A stretch of 64,000 nt of DNA from Streptococcus caballi DSM 19004 (GTDB lineage: Bacteria > Bacillota > Bacilli > Lactobacillales > Streptococcaceae), in NCBI RefSeq assembly GCF_000379985.1, contig NZ_KB904107.1, positions 29,309 through 93,308 on the forward strand, given 5' to 3'. The position numbers and the translations under genes are program-made. The notes beneath the pieces are model-generated. The model worked only from the letters and a program-made list of their open reading frames with translations. It ran no database searches and was not told the DNA's origin. Below are positions 48,296 to 57,211 of the stretch, piece after piece; positions within the stretch are counted from its first letter, which is position 1; the number at the start of each line of letters is the position of its first letter.

Positions 48296-49276
48296 ATGAC
48301 AAAAGCCTTATCCTTTTTAAAAGAAATAGATTTTACTCAAGCAGAATTAATGGATTTAATAGATTTATCTCTGAAATTCAAAGACTTGAAGAGAAAGAGA
48401 ATTCCTCATAAATATTTAGATGGACTTAATATCGCCTTGATTTTTGAAAAAACATCAACCAGAACACGTTCAGCCTTTACTGTTGCAGGGCAGGATTTGG
48501 GAATGAACGTGACCTATCTTGGTGCTGGTGATATTCAGCTAGGCAAGAAGGAGTCAGTTGTTGATACTGCTAGGGTTTTAGGTTCTATGTTTGACGGTAT
48601 TGAGTATCGAGGCTTCAAACAAGAAGATGTGGAAGCTCTGGCTGAACATTCTGGTGTAGCTGTCTGGAATGGCCTGACTGACACATGGCATCCAACTCAG
48701 ATGATTGCGGATTTCATGACTTTAAAAGAATATTTTGGCCACTTAGAAGGACTGACTATTGCTTATGTGGGTGATGGTCGCAACAACATAGCAAATTCCC
48801 TTTTGGTGACTTCAGCTATTTTGGGGATCAATGTCAAGATTATTGCGCCAGCTTCCCTGCAACCTGATCCTGAAATCGTGACCATAGCAGAGCAGCACAA
48901 CAATGGCGCTGAACTGACTATTACGGATGATTTGGCAGCTGTAAAGGGGGTTGATATGCTCTACACTGATGTCTGGGTATCCATGGGAGAGGAAGTAGAT
49001 TTTAAAGAACGTATCGACCTGCTTCTGCCTTACCAAATCAATGCTGATCTGGTGGACAAGACTGAAAATCCTAATGTTATTGTGATGCACTGTCTGCCAG
49101 CCTTTCATGATCTCAATACGGAGATTGCTCAGGATATCTATAATAAATACGGTCTTGCAGAACTTGAAATCACAGATGAAGTCTTCCAAAAATACAGCTC
49201 TGCTATTTTCCAAGAAGCTGAAAATCGTATGCACTCCATCAAGGCTATCATGTACAATTCGCTAAAAAATCTTTAA
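48296..49276 (+). CDS. argF: Ornithine carbamoyltransferase
   Basis: Converts ornithine and carbamoyl phosphate to citrulline. The 326 residues show the carbamoyl-phosphate loop [20 protein letters not shown], the ornithine-binding SMG in DVWVSMGEE and the catalytic HCLPAFHD. No other arg or arc gene is adjacent, so it could serve Arg synthesis or citrulline breakdown. The AGCTCTGCTA 10-mer (reverse orientation) lies inside at 49196-49205. Confidence 0.92.
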   Translation: MTKALSFLKEIDFTQAELMDLIDLSLKFKDLKRKRIPHKYLDGLNIALIFEKTSTRTRSAFTVAGQDLGMNVTYLGAGDIQLGKKESVVDTARVLGSMFDGIEYRGFKQEDVEALAEHSGVAVWNGLTDTWHPTQMIADFMTLKEYFGHLEGLTIAYVGDGRNNIANSLLVTSAILGINVKIIAPASLQPDPEIVTIAEQHNNGAELTITDDLAAVKGVDMLYTDVWVSMGEEVDFKERIDLLLPYQINADLVDKTENPNVIVMHCLPAFHDLNTEIAQDIYNKYGLAELEITDEVFQKYSSAIFQEAENRMHSIKAIMYNSLKNL

Positions 49277-49341
49277 ACTAGTGACGAATGCTCCTATTTG
49301 TGTTAAAATGAAAAGGACAAAAAACGAATAGGAGAATCGTT

Positions 49342-49572
49342 ATGGAATCACATTTGGTGAGAATTATTAATCGTCTGGAATTGATGACGACTGATAGTAG
49401 TAATCTGAAACGTAATTTTGAACGTGATGGAGTTGTTGTTGCTGAAGTTTCATTTAGTAATGACCCTGAAAATGGTCCAGTATTCACTTTGCGTGACGTT
49501 GAAGCACGTGAGTCATACTCATTTGATAGCATCGACCTCATCGCTATGGAAATTTACGACTTACTCTACTAA
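49342..49572 (+). CDS. YkuJ-like small protein (DUF1797)
   Basis: 76-residue soluble protein of unknown function (MESHLVRIINRLELMTTDSS, ending with an acidic/aromatic IDLIAMEIYDLLY). An extended -10 TGTTAAAAT (49301-49309) and ATAGGAG before the ATG support it. It is a single gene with its own hairpin terminator. Confidence 0.88.
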   Translation: MESHLVRIINRLELMTTDSSNLKRNFERDGVVVAEVSFSNDPENGPVFTLRDVEARESYSFDSIDLIAMEIYDLLY

Positions 49573-49587
49573 GACTTACTAAACTAG

Positions 49588-49642
49588 AAAAGAAGCAGTT
49601 TCTTCTGTGAACGATTGTTTTCAGGGAGTATGCTTCTTTTTT
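49588..49642 (+). terminator. Terminator of the DUF1797 gene
   Basis: AAAAGAAGCA pairs with TGCTTCTTTT across a 33-nt loop, ending in six T residues. Confidence 0.7.
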
Positions 49643-49663
49643 CATGTATATCTTGTTGGTTGT

Positions 49664-49692
49664 TTGTATTTTTATTCAGATTATGTTAAAAT
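49664..49692 (+). promoter_or_regulatory. Promoter of the amino-acid ABC transporter operon
   Basis: TTGTAT, 17 bp, TAAAAT with extended TGT. Confidence 0.75.
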
Positions 49693-49750
49693 AGTTAAAA
49701 TTATTATATTTAAGTAGAAAGAAAGGGGTTTACTAAGAGGAGCTATAGCC

Positions 49751-50467
49751 TTGATATACACTCTTCTTAGGTTCTCATTTATGGATTTTTCATTTTTACC
49801 AAAGTACTGGTCCTATTTCAATTATGGGGTGCTGGTCACCATCATGATTTCGGCCTGTGTTGTCATCTTCGGTACCATCATTGGGGTGCTGGTTGCCCTC
49901 ATCAAGCGATCCAACATTAAAATTTTGGACTGGTTAGTGAGTTTTTATGTATGGGTCTTCCGGGGGACGCCTATGGTTGTGCAAATCATGATTGCTTTTG
50001 CTTGGATGCATTTTAGCAAGGCACCCATTATTGGTTTTGGTGTGCTTGACCTTGATTTTTCACGCCTACTTCCCGGTATCATTATTATTTCGCTCAATAG
50101 CGGAGCTTATATTTCTGAAATCGTTAGAGCTGGGATTGAGGCTGTGCCAAAAGGTCAGCTTGAAGCTGCTTACTCACTTGGTATTCGTCCTGTCAACGCT
50201 ATGCGTTATGTCATCTTGCCACAGGCCTTTAAAAATATCTTACCTGCGTTGGGCAATGAATTCATCACCATTATCAAGGACAGCTCACTCTTGCAAACTA
50301 TCGGTGTGATGGAGTTGTGGAACGGTGCCCAGTCAGTCGTAACAGCAACTTACTTGCCAGTTACTCCGCTACTGTTTGCGGCCTTCTACTATCTCATGGT
50401 GACAACGATTTTGTCAGCAGTGCTTAAACAATTTGAAAAACGTATGGGACAGGGGGATAAGAACTAA
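49751..50467 (+). CDS. Polar amino-acid ABC transporter permease
   Basis: 238-residue His/Glu/Arg/opine-type permease with five membrane segments, the [10 protein letters not shown] element and the EAA loop [16 protein letters not shown] that docks the ATPase. TTG at 49751 has AAGAGGAG at ideal spacing; the alternative ATG at 49781 has a poorer site but matches the usual family start, so the first ten residues are uncertain. It overlaps the ATPase gene. No substrate-binding protein gene is nearby. Confidence 0.9.
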   Translation: MIYTLLRFSFMDFSFLPKYWSYFNYGVLVTIMISACVVIFGTIIGVLVALIKRSNIKILDWLVSFYVWVFRGTPMVVQIMIAFAWMHFSKAPIIGFGVLDLDFSRLLPGIIIISLNSGAYISEIVRAGIEAVPKGQLEAAYSLGIRPVNAMRYVILPQAFKNILPALGNEFITIIKDSSLLQTIGVMELWNGAQSVVTATYLPVTPLLFAAFYYLMVTTILSAVLKQFEKRMGQGDKN

Positions 50468-51201
50468 TGACTCAACCAATTATTTCAATTAACGGTCTTC
50501 ATAAGTATTTTGGTAAGAATGAAGTCCTGAAAGGCATTGACTTAGATATTCAAGCTGGAGAAGTAGTTGTTATCATTGGCCCTTCAGGTTCTGGTAAGTC
50601 AACTTTTCTTCGTACTATGAATTTGCTTGAAGTGCCGACTAAGGGAACTATCAGCTTTGAAGGTGTTGATATTACTGATAAGAAAAATGATATTTTCAAA
50701 ATGCGTGAAAAAATGGGGATGGTTTTCCAACAATTCAATCTTTTTCCAAATATGACGGTTCTGGACAATATTACCTTGTCACCGATTAAAACCAAGGGGC
50801 TACCAAAAGTAGAAGCAGAAAGTAAGGCCTATGACTTACTTGAAAAAGTGGGCCTGAAAGATAAAGCGGATGCGTATCCACCAAGTCTCTCTGGTGGACA
50901 GCAACAGCGTATTGCCATCGCGCGTGGTCTAGCAATGGATCCAGATGTTTTGCTTTTTGATGAACCAACCTCGGCACTTGACCCAGAGATGGTTGGTGAA
51001 GTGCTCAGCGTTATGCAAGATTTGGCAAAATCAGGGATGACAATGGCTATCGTGACTCATGAAATGGGCTTTGCACGTGAAGTAGCAGACCGTGTCATCT
51101 TTATGGATGGTGGAGTCATCGTCGAAGAAGGCACACCAGAACAAGTTTTTGAACATACCAGGGAGGAACGAACAAAGGATTTCTTGAGTAAGGTCCTGTA
51201 G
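50467..51201 (+). CDS. Polar amino-acid ABC transporter ATP-binding protein
   Basis: 244 residues with Walker [11 protein letters not shown]-loop [14 protein letters not shown], signature LSGGQQQR, Walker [13 protein letters not shown] and H-loop THEM. It is of the GlnQ type and works with the preceding permease. A substrate such as glutamine, glutamate or cystine cannot be distinguished. A terminator follows. Confidence 0.93.
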   Translation: MTQPIISINGLHKYFGKNEVLKGIDLDIQAGEVVVIIGPSGSGKSTFLRTMNLLEVPTKGTISFEGVDITDKKNDIFKMREKMGMVFQQFNLFPNMTVLDNITLSPIKTKGLPKVEAESKAYDLLEKVGLKDKADAYPPSLSGGQQQRIAIARGLAMDPDVLLFDEPTSALDPEMVGEVLSVMQDLAKSGMTMAIVTHEMGFAREVADRVIFMDGGVIVEEGTPEQVFEHTREERTKDFLSKVL

Positions 51202-51213
51202 CATTTATTAATA

Positions 51214-51251
51214 GAAAGGGGAGTTGAGCGTGTTTCAACTCTTTTCTTTTT
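51214..51251 (+). terminator. Terminator of the amino-acid ABC operon
   Basis: GAGTTGA/TCAACTC core extended by G-T pairs, 7-nt loop, followed by TTTTCTTTTT. Confidence 0.8.
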
Positions 51252-51301
51252 ACACTAGGAGTTCCATTTTTATAATTATTCTAATTTATAGCGTGTTTTA
51301 T

Positions 51302-51316
51302 TTATAATCATTATAA
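51302..51316 (+). promoter_or_regulatory. Perfect Per/Fur-family box upstream of feoAB
   Basis: TTATAATCATTATAA matches the PerR consensus TTATAATnATTATAA at every position and extends to 17 symmetric bases (51301-51317). It lies about 70-85 bp upstream of the predicted start. Confidence 0.7.
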
Positions 51317-51360
51317 ATAGTGTATAAAAATATGATTTTATTCAATTTTATACACTATTT
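51315..51360. repeat. Perfect 15-bp inverted repeat upstream of feoA
   Basis: AAATAGTGTATAAAA (51315-51329) and TTTTATACACTATTT (51346-51360) with a 16-nt spacer. The left arm overlaps the Per box by two bases. Probably a second operator; it would lie before the transcription start. Confidence 0.65.
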
Positions 51361-51372
51361 ATCTTCTTTTTA

Positions 51373-51381
51373 TGCTATAAT
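51373..51381 (+). promoter_or_regulatory. Extended -10 promoter of feoAB
   Basis: TGCTATAAT; start near 51388. AGGAGGT (51417-51423) then precedes the TTG start. Confidence 0.65.
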
Positions 51382-51431
51382 TGACCAATAAAAAGTATCC
51401 GCAACAAATGATTCACAGGAGGTCAAGAAAT

Positions 51432-51905
51432 TTGATTTTATTAGATGCCAAGGTAGATGTACCTTACACGATTGTCAGTATTGATTTACCAGAAGAGAGT
51501 CAACGTCATCTGTCTAATCTTGGTATCAATGTTGGAACGGTTGTTAAGATGGTTTCCAAGACCAAGAACAGTGCCATTATCATGCTTAAATCTAGTCGCT
51601 TGGCCTTTGATCAGTCCATCTTAAGTAAAATTGATGTTAGTGAAGCCCAGGAGAATGTGGAAACCATCCCCTTGTCCAAACTCAAAGTTGGTGAATTCGC
51701 CTATGTTGACAATATTTTTGCCCTAAATGAGGTTAAACGACGTCTTATGGATATGGGGCTGACACGACATACCAAGCTTTATTTACGCAAGGTGGCTCCG
51801 CTGGGAGACCCTATTGAAATTAGCCTGCGCGGTTATGAATTAACCCTGCGTAAGTCGGAAGCACAGATGGTTAGCGTAGTGAGAGCAAGCAAGGAGATGT
51901 CATGA
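51432..51905 (+). CDS. feoA: Ferrous iron transport protein A with two FeoA domains
   Basis: 157-residue protein made of two SH3-like FeoA units in tandem: a first unit (about 8-65) and a second (about 75-150, KLKVGEFAYVDNI, then RRLMDMGLTRHTKLYL and DPIEISLRGYELTLRKSEA). FeoA usually has a single domain and assists FeoB. The TTG at 51432 follows a consensus AGGAGG by eight bases; the more upstream frame start at 51381 coincides with the -10 box and cannot be transcribed. It overlaps feoB by 4 bp. Confidence 0.88.
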   Translation: MILLDAKVDVPYTIVSIDLPEESQRHLSNLGINVGTVVKMVSKTKNSAIIMLKSSRLAFDQSILSKIDVSEAQENVETIPLSKLKVGEFAYVDNIFALNEVKRRLMDMGLTRHTKLYLRKVAPLGDPIEISLRGYELTLRKSEAQMVSVVRASKEMS

Positions 51906-54040
51906 CAGTAATAGCTTTAATTGGGAATCCTAACAGTGGGAAAACCAGTCTTTTTAATTTAGTGACAGGAACCAATCAGCGAGTTGGTAACTGGCCTGGG
52001 GTAACAGTTGAACGCAAGAGTGGTGTAGCCAAGAAAGATAAGTCTATAGAAGTTCAGGATTTGCCCGGGATTTATTCAATGTCCCCTTACAGTCCTGAGG
52101 AAAAGGTGGCGCGTGACTATCTGCTCAGCAATCATGCTGACAGTATCCTTAATGTGGTGGATGCGACTAATTTGGAGCGCAATCTCTACCTGACAACTCA
52201 GCTGATTGAAACAGGTATTCCTGTAACTATTGCTCTTAATATGAGCGATGTGCTTAAAAGTCAAGGGAAATCTATCAATGTGGACAAGATGTCCTACCAA
52301 CTAGGCCTGCCTGTCGTGGCAACCAGTGCAGTCAAAAATACAGGCGTTGAAAAGGCTATCAAAACAGCCAATCAGACTACCAAAACCAGCGTTGAGACTA
52401 TCCAATATCCACTCTATGATGACAAATTTGAGGCAGCGATTGCCCAAATCGTTGAGATTCTAGGTAATACGGTGCCTGAACGTTCAGAACGTTTTTATGC
52501 CATCAAATTATTTGAACGCGATAGCTTGGTTGAGGCAGATTTGGATTTGTCAGAATTTCAAAAAGGTGAAATCAACGACATTATCAAGATTACCGAGGAA
52601 ATTTTCACTGAAGATTCGGAGTCTATCGTCATCAATCAACGCTATGCTTTTATTGAGCGTGTTGCAAAAATGGCACAGAGTCAAGATAGTGACTTCAAAA
52701 TGACCGTCTCAGATAAGATTGACAAGGTTGTGACCAATCGTGTGTTAGCTTTGCCAATTTTCACAGTCATTATGTTCTTAGTTTACTACCTGTCTATACA
52801 GACGTTTGGAACCATGTGGACAGATTGGGTTAATGATGTGCTTTTTGGAGAATATGTTCCAAATTGGGTGAGGGCTGTCCTTGATTACTTGCATGTTGCA
52901 GGCTGGTTGGAATCACTTATCATTGATGGTATCATAGCTGGGGTCGGTACGGTACTCGGTTTTTTGCCACAGATTTTTGTTCTTTTTGTCTGCCTGGGCA
53001 TTCTGGAGGACATTGGTTATATGAGTCGTATCGCTTTTGTCATGGATCGTATTTTCCGTCGTTTTGGCTTGTCTGGAAAATCCTTCATTCCTATGTTGAT
53101 TGCGACAGGTTGCGGGGTTCCAGCGATTATGGCAAGCCGTACTATTGAAAATGAACGCGACCGAAAGATTACCATTATGACAGCTACCTTCATGCCATGT
53201 TCGGCTAAGCTGGAAATCATCGCTCTGATTGCGGGAGCTTTCTTTCCACATAATCCTTTCATTGCACCATCTACCTATTTTGTTGGTTTGGTTGCCATCA
53301 TCTTATCAGGAATTGCCCTCAAGAAAACGTCATTTTTGGGTGGTTACACCAGTCCCTTTATCATGGAATTGCCAGCCTATCATCTACCTAAGGTCATGAA
53401 GGTTCTCCGTTATGCCATTGGTAAAGCTATGAGCTTTGTCAAACGTGCGGGAACTATCATCTTTAGTCTGACTGTTTTGATTTGGTTTATGTCATCTTAT
53501 AACTTTAGATTTCAATCAGTGGAAACGGAATACAGTATCCTCGCTAGTCTTGGTAAGTCGGTAGCTTGGATTTTCAGTCCGCTTGGTTTTGGAAACTGGA
53601 GGGCAGCAGTGGCAGCAGGGACAGGTCTTGCGGCCAAGGAAACTGTGGTAGCAACCTTTGGTATTCTCTACAATGACAATACGACAGCTAGTCTCTGGCA
53701 CAGCCTTCAAGCTGACTACTCAGCGCTGTCTGCTTATTCTTTCTTGACCTTTAATCTACTCTGTGCGCCGTGTTTTGCAGCTATGGGGGCTATCAAGCGT
53801 GAGATGAACAATGTTAAGTGGACACTAGGTGCTATTGGTTTTCAGACAGGTCTGGCTTACGTGGTCAGTCTTATGATCTATCAGTTCGGCTTGATTCTCT
53901 TTTACGGTAAAACCATCAATTTTTGGACAATAGTGGCAGTTGCTCTGCTCTTGACCACCGTCTACTTTATCGCTAGAAAACCACGTCAAGTCAAAGAGAG
54001 GGTTATCAGCTTGGATAATCTTGCCACAACACAAGAATAG
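51902..54040 (+). CDS. feoB: Ferrous iron transporter FeoB
   Basis: GTPase-coupled Fe2+ importer. The 712 residues show the N-terminal G domain (G1 GNPNSGKTSLF, G3 DLPGIYSM, G4-like LNMSDVL), a helical domain, then about ten membrane segments with GCGVPAIMASRTI and PCSAKLEII. The ATG overlaps the feoA stop. The small cysteine-rich gene follows after 9 bp. Confidence 0.96.
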   Translation: MTVIALIGNPNSGKTSLFNLVTGTNQRVGNWPGVTVERKSGVAKKDKSIEVQDLPGIYSMSPYSPEEKVARDYLLSNHADSILNVVDATNLERNLYLTTQLIETGIPVTIALNMSDVLKSQGKSINVDKMSYQLGLPVVATSAVKNTGVEKAIKTANQTTKTSVETIQYPLYDDKFEAAIAQIVEILGNTVPERSERFYAIKLFERDSLVEADLDLSEFQKGEINDIIKITEEIFTEDSESIVINQRYAFIERVAKMAQSQDSDFKMTVSDKIDKVVTNRVLALPIFTVIMFLVYYLSIQTFGTMWTDWVNDVLFGEYVPNWVRAVLDYLHVAGWLESLIIDGIIAGVGTVLGFLPQIFVLFVCLGILEDIGYMSRIAFVMDRIFRRFGLSGKSFIPMLIATGCGVPAIMASRTIENERDRKITIMTATFMPCSAKLEIIALIAGAFFPHNPFIAPSTYFVGLVAIILSGIALKKTSFLGGYTSPFIMELPAYHLPKVMKVLRYAIGKAMSFVKRAGTIIFSLTVLIWFMSSYNFRFQSVETEYSILASLGKSVAWIFSPLGFGNWRAAVAAGTGLAAKETVVATFGILYNDNTTASLWHSLQADYSALSAYSFLTFNLLCAPCFAAMGAIKREMNNVKWTLGAIGFQTGLAYVVSLMIYQFGLILFYGKTINFWTIVAVALLLTTVYFIARKPRQVKERVISLDNLATTQE

Positions 54041-54049
54041 GAGTCACTT

Positions 54050-54199
54050 ATGTTAGCAACTATTATTATCACAGGGCTGATTGCTCTGGCTGTCTTTTGG
54101 GGAATGCGCAGCTTTATCAAGGGCAAAGGTTCTTGCGGAGATTGTGATTGTTCTTGCCCAGTGAAAGACGAGATGCGCAAGTCATCAAAAGTGAAATAG
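54050..54199 (+). CDS. FeoB-associated Cys-rich membrane protein
   Basis: 49-residue protein: one N-terminal membrane segment (LATIIITGLIALAVFWGM) then four closely spaced cysteines (GSCGDCDCSCPVK) and a Lys-rich end. It fits the family of small proteins encoded after feoB in many Firmicutes, proposed to bind iron or sense redox for FeoB. AGGAG precedes the ATG. Confidence 0.85.
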   Translation: MLATIIITGLIALAVFWGMRSFIKGKGSCGDCDCSCPVKDEMRKSSKVK

Positions 54200-54206
54200 C
54201 AAAATT

Positions 54207-54238
54207 AAGGACTGATCTAGATGAACAGTTCTTTTTTG
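54207..54238 (+). terminator. Terminator of the feo operon
   Basis: AAGGACTG/CAGTTCTT stem (one G-T pair) followed by six T residues. Confidence 0.8.
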
Positions 54239-54567
54239 CTAGGATAGTAGTAAATACTCCACTTATTTTCTTTAAAGGAAACATTACTTTTATAGTTTTT
54301 TTCGAAAGTTACTTGATAGCATTTCATTAGAAAACATATAGTAAAATGGAGCTTGTCGCAGATGATTTTTGATTAGTCAAAGAGAAGAGAGTGGGTTATC
54401 GTGGTCTTAGCCTCACTCCAGTACAGAATGACCTGTTTAACGAGATTTTGAATTTACTCTAAAAAGTAGAAGTGTATAGTACTATTTTGAATGACTAATT
54501 AAGCCATGTCACTAGCATAATGCGATTTTCGCTAAGAAAATTTAATTTTCTTAACAGTTTCCTTACC
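54239..54567. other. Intergenic region with a possible gene remnant
   Basis: ATG at 54346 opens MELVADDF, hits TGA (54370-54372), then the same frame continues for 29 codons (VKEKRVGYRGLSLTPVQND and on) to TAA at 54462. It looks like the end of a small protein interrupted by one stop, but the family is not recognised. Nothing else was seen. Confidence 0.3.
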
Positions 54568-54596
54568 TTTACAAATTCCTAATTTTCTCTTACAAT
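54568..54596 (+). promoter_or_regulatory. Promoter giving a leaderless mRNA for the TauE-like gene
   Basis: TTTACA (54568-54573), 17 bp, TACAAT (54591-54596). The base seven positions further is 54603, the A of ATG. No ribosome site precedes the start. Confidence 0.8.
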
Positions 54597-54602
54597 AAAT
54601 GA

Positions 54603-55481
54603 ATGACAAATAATCTTATTTTACATGCTATTCAGTTGCTTTTGCTGGCTTTGATTATTGGGATTTTTGTGACCATCCTTCGTCATGCTAGGCTTAAGCA
54701 GATAAATTTGAAAGAAAAATTTTTTACAGGGCTTTGGATTGGCTACGTGACAGACCTTTTGGATACTCTGGGTATTGGAACCTTTGCGACGACTACGACT
54801 CTTTTTAAGATGACTAAGTTGGTGGATGATGACCGCAAGATTCCAGCTACTTTGACCACTGCCCATGTTATTCCTGTTATGGTAGAAGCTCTTTGTTTTA
54901 TTACCATCGTTAAGGTGGATATAACTACCTTGGTTTGTATGGCTTTGTCTTCTTTTACAGGAGCTTTTGTCGGTGCTCGTATTACTAAAAATTGGAACAC
55001 GCGCAAAGTACAGCGCGTGCTGGGAATTCTCCTGATTTTAGCAGCCTTTGTCATGGTTTACCGCATGGTGACCAATCCTGGCGCAGGCATTTCGGATGAT
55101 GTGCGCGGTTTGACAGGTATCTGGCTTTTGGTAGGGATGGTTTTCGACTTTGTGGTTGGCTTGTTGATGACTATGGGACTGGGCAATTATGCTCCTGAGT
55201 TGATTTTCTTTTCCCTAATGGGCATCAATCCTTCAGTAGCTCTTCCTGTCATGATGTTGGATGCTTCAATGATTCTGGTTGCGGGTTCTAATGAATTTAT
55301 TAAATCTGACCGTGTGAATTGGCCAGGTGTTCTGGGCATCATCATTGGTGGTGTCCTGGGTGTTCTGACGGCTGCTGTTTTCCTCAGCAACCTGGATATC
55401 AATAACCTGAAAATTCTAGTCATTTTCATTGCCCTCTACACGGGCGGAACCCTTTTACGCTCCTCTATTTTGAAAAGATAG
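54603..55481 (+). CDS. TauE/SafE family membrane permease
   Basis: 292-residue protein with about eight membrane segments in two halves, with GLWIGYVTDLLDTLGIG and TAHVIPVMVEA in the first half and GLGNYAPELIFFSLMGINPS in the second. Family members export sulfite or sulfonates; this substrate is unknown. An alternative ATG at 54599 leads to a stop after three codons. The mRNA appears leaderless. The gene's last bases carry the TAGCAGAGCT 10-mer across the stop codon. Confidence 0.85.
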   Translation: MTNNLILHAIQLLLLALIIGIFVTILRHARLKQINLKEKFFTGLWIGYVTDLLDTLGIGTFATTTTLFKMTKLVDDDRKIPATLTTAHVIPVMVEALCFITIVKVDITTLVCMALSSFTGAFVGARITKNWNTRKVQRVLGILLILAAFVMVYRMVTNPGAGISDDVRGLTGIWLLVGMVFDFVVGLLMTMGLGNYAPELIFFSLMGINPSVALPVMMLDASMILVAGSNEFIKSDRVNWPGVLGIIIGGVLGVLTAAVFLSNLDINNLKILVIFIALYTGGTLLRSSILKR

Positions 55482-55499
55482 CAGAGCTTTAAAGCTAAG

Positions 55500-55524
55500 G
55501 AGTGGAGTAAATCCCACTCTTTTT
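55500..55524 (+). terminator. Terminator of the TauE-like gene
   Basis: GAGTGG/CCACTC with an 8-nt loop and five T residues. Confidence 0.8.
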
Positions 55525-55702
55525 GATTAACCATATTGGCTAATGTTAGTCTAGAATGAAAGTTAAAATAAGTCACATCTATTACTATAATCACAATTTC
55601 TATTTCAATACAGCGAACTTAGCAATGAAATAACTGATGGCCTCCGCACTACTTGAGAAAACATCAAAAATGCCTATTTTGATTTTAACTTAGTATAAAA
55701 AA

Positions 55703-55711
55703 TGGTAAAAT
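55703..55711 (+). promoter_or_regulatory. Extended -10 promoter of the DUF1934 gene
   Basis: TGGTAAAAT with a T-rich -35 region; AAGGAGAG precedes the ATG at 55736. The stretch 55525-55700 holds nothing else recognisable. Confidence 0.55.
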
Positions 55712-55735
55712 AAACTATCACATTAAGGAGAGATT

Positions 55736-56122
55736 ATGCAGATTCATCTGAGGAACGAAATTGACCTTGGCGGTCAAATGGAAGTGATTGATCAACGCTT
55801 TCCTGTTGAAGTAACAGAAAAAAATGGTCATTATTATTTTGTCTTTACTAATGACGAAAACGAAAAAGTTATGATTAAGTCTAATTCAGAAGAGCTAACC
55901 ATGACCCGCTTTTCAACTCCCAAGTCTGTCTTGCGGTTTCATCGGGATAATCCTGTTATGGTATCTATTCCGACTCCCCTAGGCTATCAACATCTACTGA
56001 CCGAGACTAGCACTTATCACGCTGACTTTGATCATCAGCTGATTAAAATGAATTACGAGCTAAAGCAGCCTGAAACAGAGTCCGTTTTTGCAGAATATCA
56101 AATGGAAATTAGTTGGCAATAA
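55736..56122 (+). CDS. DUF1934 (YwiB-type) beta-barrel protein
   Basis: 128-residue soluble protein, mostly beta strands, with the DUF1934 features TRFSTPKSVLRFHRD and TPLGYQHLLTET; a calycin-like barrel of unknown ligand. It has its own promoter and an 11-bp terminator. Confidence 0.85.
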   Translation: MQIHLRNEIDLGGQMEVIDQRFPVEVTEKNGHYYFVFTNDENEKVMIKSNSEELTMTRFSTPKSVLRFHRDNPVMVSIPTPLGYQHLLTETSTYHADFDHQLIKMNYELKQPETESVFAEYQMEISWQ

Positions 56123-56136
56123 TGGAAAGAACAGAC

Positions 56137-56173
56137 AAAAGTGGCATAGCCAGTGTCTTGATGCCACTTTTAG
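56137..56173 (+). terminator. Terminator of the DUF1934 gene
   Basis: AAAAGTGGCAT/ATGCCACTTTT, 11 bp, 13-nt loop. Confidence 0.8.
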
Positions 56174-56179
56174 CAATGT

Positions 56180-56990
56180 TCTCGTAGCTATTCGAAATTT
56201 GCAGGCTTTGCCTTGGCAGGATCTACAGCCATGATGAATGAGTCTATCTATAGTTTGTTTGACGGTGGTAATCAGCTTCTTCTTCCGGTTGGAGATAAGC
56301 ATTCCAAAATCAAGCCAGTCAACGTCACTCTTTTAGAGAGGTGCGTGCTAAATACTTTTATTCGACTGTTGTTGCCACGATTCACTTCTTTTTAGGTGGC
56401 GCTTCCAGGTATCATGGAAGCCATCGAAAACTTTCATCGCCAGAACATGGCATTAACAAAACAGGAATTGTCATTGGTATTCTGATTTTTGGTATGTTGC
56501 TAGAATCTTTAAGTCTGCGTGTGGCTTTCAAAGAAATCAAAGAGTTGAATACGGATGAGTTGCCCTTGTAATCTTCTTGCGTGGTGGTTGGGCAGTTTCT
56601 GACCTTGATTGGTACTATTTTGACACCGTTGACAGACAATGACTTCTATGATGCCTTGTCGGGGCTACTGCTGGGATTCATGCTTTGTCTAGCAGCTCTT
56701 TTATTAGTCCGTGAATTTTACAGTCTCTTGGTTGGGAAAATATCACCAAGAAAGATTTACCCATTATCAGCTCAGTCTTTGACCGTCAAGAGGTGAAGAA
56801 ATTGATTGATATCAAAATACTTCACTTGAGTGCGATAGATATTTTAGTTACGGCTAAAATTGAGGTGGACACACTTTGTATCAAATATTCCGTTCAACTC
56901 ATCAACCAAATTGAGGCAGATATTCGCGAAAAGATTCCTGTTTATAAGATTTATATCTACATTGAAACGGACCTCTATAGGGAGAACTAA
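56180..56990 (+). pseudogene. Decayed cation diffusion facilitator (CDF) transporter
   Basis: Fragments in different frames line up with one CDF protein: FAGSTAMMNESIYSLFDGGNQ (56213 on), a membrane segment with AKYFYSTVVATIHFFLGGA (56341 on), GIVIGILIFGMLLESLSLRVAFKEI, then, after a stop near 56571, FLTLIGTILTPLTDNDFYDA with GLLLGFMLCLAALLL, and a C-terminal part ending IYIETDLYREN at 56990. Frame changes, internal gaps and a missing start show it is not functional. Intact members export Zn, Mn or Fe. Confidence 0.8.
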
Positions 56991-57000
56991 ACGTCATAAG

Positions 57001-57028
57001 AAAAAGCCCTTTGTTCAGGGCTTTTTGC
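57001..57028 (+). terminator. Terminator after the CDF pseudogene
   Basis: A perfect 10-bp stem AAAAAGCCCT/AGGGCTTTTT, 6-nt loop. Its mirror T/A flanks may work in both directions. Confidence 0.85.
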
Positions 57029-57211
57029 TTGTTCTAAAATAGATCAGAAAGTAGTGATGAAATTGCCCGTGAAAAATCACCTAAATAATAGCAAAACGAC
57101 GTATAGGCTAAGTCGCTTTGTTGTTCAATTAATAAACCAAATAGCAGTACTCTAATCTTTCACTTTCAAAAAGCAATAACTTTTTTATCAAAGTAAGCTG
57201 TATCAAATGAA

